Assembly: GCA_045600065.1 (NCBI GenBank) | Contig: JAZRXE010000038.1 | Location: 1-17,981 of the forward strand | Reading direction: 5' to 3' | DNA: 17,981 bases | Origin: RGIG2707 sp045600065 | Lineage (GTDB): Bacteria; Bacillota; Clostridia; Peptostreptococcales; Anaerovoracaceae | Shown here: piece after piece, positions 14,010-17,981 of the stretch | Position numbering within the stretch: position 1 is the stretch's first letter | Layout of the letters: each line of letters starts with the position of its first letter | Translations under genes and position numbers: made by a program | Notes under the pieces: generated by a model | Told to the model about the DNA's origin: nothing | Seen by the model: the letters and a program-made list of their open reading frames with translations, nothing else | Databases searched by the model: none

Positions 14010-15437
14010 ATGCAAATCACTACATATTCTTCCACCAGGAAAAATGCATTTACCTGGCTGGCGGCCGTCTGCATGACCTTGTCTGCAGCAGCCCGGATCG
14101 CCTTTTTCGCCGCAGTGGGCGCAGAAGGTTTTATGGTGATGCTTGTCCGCATGCTGCTTCCTCTTTGCGCCGCCCTGATATACGGGTTTCAGGTGCTTGT
14201 AAGGGGAGAAAAACAGTTTTACGTGACCAGAGGCCCTGTTTTTTTGTTTACGGTATATTTTGCTTTTGCTCTTGCAGATCTTAGCCTGAGCCTGGCAATT
14301 TACCTGCTTTGTCTTCTGCTTTGCGCTGTTTTGTGCATCATGTATGAGCTTACCTACATTGGGCGCATAAGGTCCAGACTGCCCGTGCTGGCTGTATTTA
14401 CAGCTTCAGCAGCATATATTGCGTGCAGCAGCAGGACCATGCCCCTGATAAGGACCCTTTGGACTGCCGCAAGGTACAAGCTGATTTCAGATACTGCAAT
14501 AGTGCTTGGAATAATCTCAGCCATCATTAGCAGCAGAGCACTTCCCGAGCCCGCGGAGGGCGAGGATTACAGGATGCGCCCGGGCGACCGCAGGGACGGC
14601 AGGCTCATACGCACCAGAACAGGTCAGGAGCTGGTCATACCCTTTATAATGCCTGACCGCATAGGCTCAAGCAACTGGATAGAGGACAGCGTGGAGATTA
14701 CCAATATGGAGCGCTACATCCACGAAAAGCGCAGGGAAGGCTACAAGCACTTCGGAATACTCCATGTGATTCTTGCCGCCTATGTGCGGACCTGTGCCGA
14801 GCTGCCCGGTCTCAACCGCTTCTGCAGCGGCCAGAGGACTTATCACAGAAACGAGCTTGTGGTGAGCATGGTCGTCAAGAAGGAAATGGCTGTAAACCAG
14901 CCGGATACTACTATTAAGGTACATTTTGAGCCCGCTGACACTGCCGCCGAGGTTTACGAAAAATACAATGATACCCTGCAATCGGTAAAGGGCGAGGCCC
15001 TGGACAGCGATTTCGACAAGCTCGTAGCCTGCTTCAACATGATACCCAGACTGCTTCTTCGGCTTGTGGTCGATCTGCTCAATCTGCTGGAGTATTTCGG
15101 ACTGATCCCGAGGCTGCTCTATGAATTAAGCCCCTTCCACGCCAGCATGTTCATAACCTCCATGGGTTCTCTGGGGATACCGCCCATATGGCATCATCTC
15201 TATGATTTCGGCAACGTGCCTGTATTCTGCTCCTTTGGCGCAAAGCGCAGCCAGAGGGAGATAGATCAGGACGGAAATATAGTCACCCGAAAGTATCTCG
15301 ACTATACCTTTGTCACAGACGAGCGCATATGCGACGGCTTTTACTATGCTTCCGTACTGAAAAGGATGCGTTCATATATGACGCATCCTGAAAGGCTTGA
15401 TGTTCCGCCTGAAAAGGTAATAGAGGATATCGATTAA
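14010..15437 (+). CDS. Membrane-anchored E2/CAT-like acyltransferase homologue with altered catalytic motif
   Basis: This 475-residue protein has about six membrane segments in the first 190 residues. A cytoplasmic domain (about 195-455) follows, resembling the 2-oxoacid dehydrogenase E2/chloramphenicol acetyltransferase fold. The E2 active-site signature DHRxxDG appears as DERICDG (437-443), so the general-base histidine is Glu438. It carries no lipoyl domain and no E1/E3 genes are nearby, so it is not part of a classical dehydrogenase complex. GGAAAGGA lies upstream of the ATG. Its stop overlaps the stop of the convergent gene by four bases, and its terminator (15456-15489) lies inside that gene. 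It may be a pseudoenzyme, or an acyltransferase using a different mechanism. The substrate is unknown. Confidence 0.82.
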   Translation: MQITTYSSTRKNAFTWLAAVCMTLSAAARIAFFAAVGAEGFMVMLVRMLLPLCAALIYGFQVLVRGEKQFYVTRGPVFLFTVYFAFALADLSLSLAIYLLCLLLCAVLCIMYELTYIGRIRSRLPVLAVFTASAAYIACSSRTMPLIRTLWTAARYKLISDTAIVLGIISAIISSRALPEPAEGEDYRMRPGDRRDGRLIRTRTGQELVIPFIMPDRIGSSNWIEDSVEITNMERYIHEKRREGYKHFGILHVILAAYVRTCAELPGLNRFCSGQRTYHRNELVVSMVVKKEMAVNQPDTTIKVHFEPADTAAEVYEKYNDTLQSVKGEALDSDFDKLVACFNMIPRLLLRLVVDLLNLLEYFGLIPRLLYELSPFHASMFITSMGSLGIPPIWHHLYDFGNVPVFCSFGAKRSQREIDQDGNIVTRKYLDYTFVTDERICDGFYYASVLKRMRSYMTHPERLDVPPEKVIEDID

Positions 15438-16921
15438 TAATCACCGATCTCATCGAAGGCGGCCGGCTCAAGCAGTTCGGCCGCTTTTTGTGCCCAGAGC
15501 AGGGGAGTGTCCTCGCTGCGGTCGTAGACCTTTTCGCCTGCCACAAAGCACATGGCAGCGCTTCCGGCCTCCGGTGCCCGCGCACCGGTAAACAGAGTGC
15601 AGTCTTCGTCGAACACGGCAAAATCGGCTGCAAGTCCTTCCGCAAGACTTCCGGTAAAGCCGGAGGCGTTGATAATCGAAGCTGCCTGGCTGCTGAGCAC
15701 TTCGGCGGGGCTAAGGCTGTCATCGCCGGGCAAAAGCCTGCCGCGGCATACTATCCTGACAGCTCCTGTGTATATGTTGGCTGTATCCTCCGGGCTGAGC
15801 TCCTGCGCATAGTCAAGTACAAAGCTGAGCCTGCTGTAAGCGGAAGACAGCCTCCCCATGATCTCGCAGCCTGTCAATGCAGCGGTCTTATCAGAAGGGC
15901 ACAGTCTTATATTGTAACCCTTGTCCGCGGCTGCAGGCAGCAGCATTTCGAGATATTCGCCGGGCATGTAATTATAATCATCTTTAGATGAGCTTGCATT
16001 TATAACTAAAGTGTCATAATTAATTTTATTGTCAAGCTCCAAGCTCAGGGTCTTGAATTTTTCCAATGTATAAATGACAGAGGCCGGATCAAGTGTCCTT
16101 GTCAGACACATGGAAGAATAAAAACGCTGCTTAATCATGTCGGACTCGAACAGCTCTGTAAGCAGGTCTCTGTATATTTTGTCCTTATAAATGCTCGTAC
16201 TGCTTCCGAAAACGGAGGTAAAGCCTCTGGAAGCATAGTCATAGGCTGTATATGCCATGTTTTTCATTATGCCGGAATAGTCTGCAGACAGAACCGCATC
16301 CAAGGCAAGCTCAGGTGTTACAGCTGCGCTGTCAAGGGCTGCGGCGCTTTCCTTTACAGGGTCGGACGCTGCTGTATTAAGCCTCATGTTCAGGCCGTCT
16401 TCTCCGAGCATAATCACTGGGACGCTGCCGCTTACATCATCAAGGGCTTTTGTGAAGGCAGATCTGCTGTCTTCGGGCAGGTCGTCATTAGCCTGATCCT
16501 TTTCCTCCAAACCGGTATCTTCGCTTTTTTCCAGCTGAGAAAAGAGCTTCAGAGAGGCCCCCTCGGCAAGGCAGAAGGGTGCCTGCGGGTTGCTTTCTAT
16601 AAAGTTTCTGATCTTATCCAGTACCAGATCCGCGTCCTCGCTGCCGTCAAGCTTCAATACATAGCCCTTCAGCATATGGTCTGCAGGACAGCCGAAGGCG
16701 TCTATAAGACCGGGGCAGAGCCATTTGCCCTGAAGATCGTAAAGCCTGGTATCCGGGCCCTTCAAGGCTGATAAGGCCTGATATTCATCTATTGCCATGA
16801 TCCTTCCGTCTTTGACGGCTACGGCGTCAGCGCCTTCCAGATCTGGGTCCGAAACAAGCAGCCTGCCTCCGAACAATATGCTGTCCGCGAGGTTTTTCTT
16901 TTTAAAAAATCCGAATGCCAT
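15434..16921 (-). CDS. Amidohydrolase-family protein lacking the metal-binding histidines
   Basis: This 495-residue protein has the plan of the amidohydrolase superfamily (closest in feel to YtcJ/Amidohydrolase_3): an N-terminal beta-sandwich with GRIMAID, the GKWLCPGLIDA strand leading to the first metal site, a barrel, and a C-terminal GSLAEGLAADFAVFD stretch typical of the family. Where the divergent neighbour reads CPGLTNAHGHM, this one reads CPGLIDAFGCP, so both HxH ligands are lost (Phe76, Cys78). The regions expected to hold the later histidines read IRLCPSD and SFVLDYAQ. I count one histidine (His82) in the protein. It is thus very probably not a metal hydrolase of the usual type. The reading frame is long and intact, so it is conserved as a protein and not a decayed gene. 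Confidence 0.85.
   Translation of the reverse strand: MAFGFFKKKNLADSILFGGRLLVSDPDLEGADAVAVKDGRIMAIDEYQALSALKGPDTRLYDLQGKWLCPGLIDAFGCPADHMLKGYVLKLDGSEDADLVLDKIRNFIESNPQAPFCLAEGASLKLFSQLEKSEDTGLEEKDQANDDLPEDSRSAFTKALDDVSGSVPVIMLGEDGLNMRLNTAASDPVKESAAALDSAAVTPELALDAVLSADYSGIMKNMAYTAYDYASRGFTSVFGSSTSIYKDKIYRDLLTELFESDMIKQRFYSSMCLTRTLDPASVIYTLEKFKTLSLELDNKINYDTLVINASSSKDDYNYMPGEYLEMLLPAAADKGYNIRLCPSDKTAALTGCEIMGRLSSAYSRLSFVLDYAQELSPEDTANIYTGAVRIVCRGRLLPGDDSLSPAEVLSSQAASIINASGFTGSLAEGLAADFAVFDEDCTLFTGARAPEAGSAAMCFVAGEKVYDRSEDTPLLWAQKAAELLEPAAFDEIGDY
15456..15489 (+). terminator. Terminator of the acyltransferase gene, inside the convergent coding region
   Basis: GCGGCCG (15459-15465) pairs with CGGCCGC (15478-15484), extended by G-U and two A-T pairs to a 10-bp stem with a 12-base loop, followed by TTTTTG. 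It begins 19 bases after the acyltransferase stop. It codes at the same time for the C-terminal residues of the - strand protein. Confidence 0.75.
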
Positions 16922-16953
16922 GTTATTGCCGCGCCTGCAGGCGCGTCCTCCTT
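16922..16953 (-). promoter_or_regulatory. Ribosome site separated from the start codon by a 16-bp palindrome
   Basis: On the - strand AAGGAGGA (16946-16953) is directly followed by the perfect palindrome CGCGCCTGCAGGCGCG (16930-16945), then eight bases and the ATG. The linear gap of 24 bases is too long for normal initiation. Folding the palindrome would bring the effective gap to about eight. No in-frame start codon lies between: the codons are GGA, CGC, GCC, TGC, AGG, CGC, GGC, AAT and AAC, and TAA is just upstream. Confidence 0.7.
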
Positions 16954-16968
16954 AAATATGCTGAGATA

Positions 16969-16997
16969 ATTATGAAATTCAAGTATGAGTTTGTCAA
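16969..16997 (-). promoter_or_regulatory. Promoter of the histidine-poor amidohydrolase homologue
   Basis: On the - strand: TTGACA (16992-16997, consensus), 17 bp, CATAAT (16969-16974, five of six). Expected transcription start is about 16962, giving a leader of about 40 bases with the ribosome site and palindrome. Its -35 overlaps that of the divergent promoter. Confidence 0.75.
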
Positions 16998-17019
16998 CCG
17001 CAGGAGTAGATGATATACT
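16991..17019 (+). promoter_or_regulatory. Promoter of the MTA/SAH-deaminase-like gene
   Basis: TTGTCA (16991-16996), 17 bp, TATACT (17014-17019), each one base off consensus. The expected transcription start (about 17025-17028) is within a few bases of the ATG at 17029. The -35 shares five of its six bases with the opposing -35. Confidence 0.75.
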
Positions 17020-17028
17020 TTTATTATT

Positions 17029-17981
17029 ATGAAGACTTTATTCACACACGGCACCGTATTGTGCAGAAACGATCAGGGTGTATATTATGCCCTCAAGGAC
17101 GCCTATCTGGGCGTAGACGGAAAATATATCAGTTATATAGGCAAAGAGGCTCCCGAAGATATTGAAGCTTATGAAACAAGAAAGGACATGAGCGGAAAGC
17201 TGCTTTGCCCGGGTCTTACCAATGCTCACGGTCACATGGCCATGACCCTGCTAAGGGGAGTGGGAAGCGGACTGGATCTGCAGAGCTGGCTTTTCAATGC
17301 GGTTTTTCCTGTGGAAGAAAAGCTCACGCCGGAGGTTGTCCGGGCAGGTGTGCGCCTTGCTGCCATGGAGATGATAAAGGGCGGTACCACCTGTGCCGCG
17401 GATATGTATTTTTATCCTGACGCCAGTGCTCCCGTGCTCGGAGATACCGGTCTTAAGGTAAATATTTGCAGATCCGTGGACTGGAGCGACGGTTCCGCTG
17501 CTCCCGAGGCGATTTTCAAACTCAGAGAAAGCGAAGATCTGTTCAAAAAGTGGCACGGCAGCTTTGACGGCAGGGTAAGCATAGATTACTGCCTGCATTC
17601 CGAATACCTGACAACTGAAAATGCCGTTGTCGGCATGGCAGAGCTGGCATCCGGATATGACTGCGCCGTTCAGGTCCATATTTCGGAAACTAAAAAGGAA
17701 CACGAGGAATGCATACAGCGCCACGGGCTTACGCCCATCGCCTATTTCAACAAGCTGGGCCTGCTGGATACTCCCACCTATTGCGCTCACTGCGTATGGG
17801 TAACGGACGAGGATCTGGACATAATGGCTGCCAAGGGCGCCAGCATAGTGCATAATCCCAGCTCCAACATGAAGCTCGGCAGCGGCTACGCACCCATAGC
17901 TAAGGCTCTCGCAAAGGGCATAAACGTGTCTCTGGGCACAGACGGCTGCGGCAGCAACAACAATCTGAACATGTTCGAGGA
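17029..17981 (+). CDS. mtaD: MTA/SAH deaminase-type amidohydrolase, cut by the window edge
   Basis: The frame stays open from ATG 17029 to the end of the window, giving 317 residues of a protein usually about 400-450 long. It belongs to the TRZ/ATZ-like amidohydrolases and reads like the 5-methylthioadenosine/S-adenosylhomocysteine deaminases: LFTHGTVL at the N-terminus, NAHGHMAMTLLRG with metal ligands His67 and His69, DMYF, VHISETKKE with His217, AHCV with His254, HNPSSNMKLG, and GTDGCGSNNN with Asp305. All expected metal ligands seen so far are present. The likely reaction is hydrolytic deamination of an adenosine-like substrate in the cytoplasm, although related enzymes act on other purines and triazines. 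No Shine-Dalgarno sequence precedes the ATG, and the promoter suggests a leaderless or nearly leaderless mRNA. Confidence 0.9.
   Translation, partial: MKTLFTHGTVLCRNDQGVYYALKDAYLGVDGKYISYIGKEAPEDIEAYETRKDMSGKLLCPGLTNAHGHMAMTLLRGVGSGLDLQSWLFNAVFPVEEKLTPEVVRAGVRLAAMEMIKGGTTCAADMYFYPDASAPVLGDTGLKVNICRSVDWSDGSAAPEAIFKLRESEDLFKKWHGSFDGRVSIDYCLHSEYLTTENAVVGMAELASGYDCAVQVHISETKKEHEECIQRHGLTPIAYFNKLGLLDTPTYCAHCVWVTDEDLDIMAAKGASIVHNPSSNMKLGSGYAPIAKALAKGINVSLGTDGCGSNNNLNMFE

Noticed and set aside
14010..15437. Subunit E2 of a pyruvate or branched-chain dehydrogenase complex
   Set aside because: There is no lipoyl or E1/E3-binding domain, no E1 or E3 gene nearby, the active-site His is missing and the protein has membrane segments.

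Overview
The window looks like a chromosomal segment of a low-to-mid GC Gram-positive anaerobe, most likely a Clostridia-class Bacillota. The basis is family content: Tad-type pseudopilins, a surface protein with SpaA-like and Spy0128/FctA-like domains, a LytS-type kinase paired with a winged-helix response regulator, and DUF3100 membrane proteins. Strong GGAGG ribosome sites and rho-independent terminators fit. The genus cannot be named from this sequence. No tRNA, rRNA, CRISPR array, transposase or phage gene was seen.

Left part (1-11202), all on the + strand: the end of an unrecognised gene and its terminator; a 487-base spacer with paired palindromes; a histidine kinase with about eight membrane segments (781-2610); its response regulator with a SARP-like output domain (2639-3427); a small membrane protein (3502-3972); and an operon of three Tad pseudopilin-like genes plus a 1721-residue adhesin (4207-11129), closed by a strong terminator (11172-11202). 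The kinase gene, the small membrane gene and the pilin-adhesin operon are each preceded by the same element: two ACAGTAT-like heptamers 11 bp apart, ending exactly 8 bp before a -10-like hexamer. This is the geometry known for SARP-type regulators. I infer a self-contained circuit in which the two-component system controls its own kinase and the surface structure. This is the strongest candidate for an undescribed system here.

Middle part (11234-13751), on the - strand: two paralogous DUF3100-type membrane proteins. One lies in an operon with a 170-residue membrane partner; the other stands alone. The leader of the operon carries a boxA-like string and a perfect hairpin.

Right part (14010-17981): a membrane-anchored E2/CAT-like acyltransferase whose catalytic histidine position holds Glu. 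Convergent to it is an amidohydrolase-family protein that has lost its metal-binding histidines and has one His in 495 residues. Divergent from that, through promoters whose -35 boxes overlap, is an intact-looking MTA/SAH-deaminase-type amidohydrolase that runs off the window and has no ribosome-binding site. The transporter-like genes and amidohydrolases may share a catabolic or salvage pathway, but the substrate is unknown.
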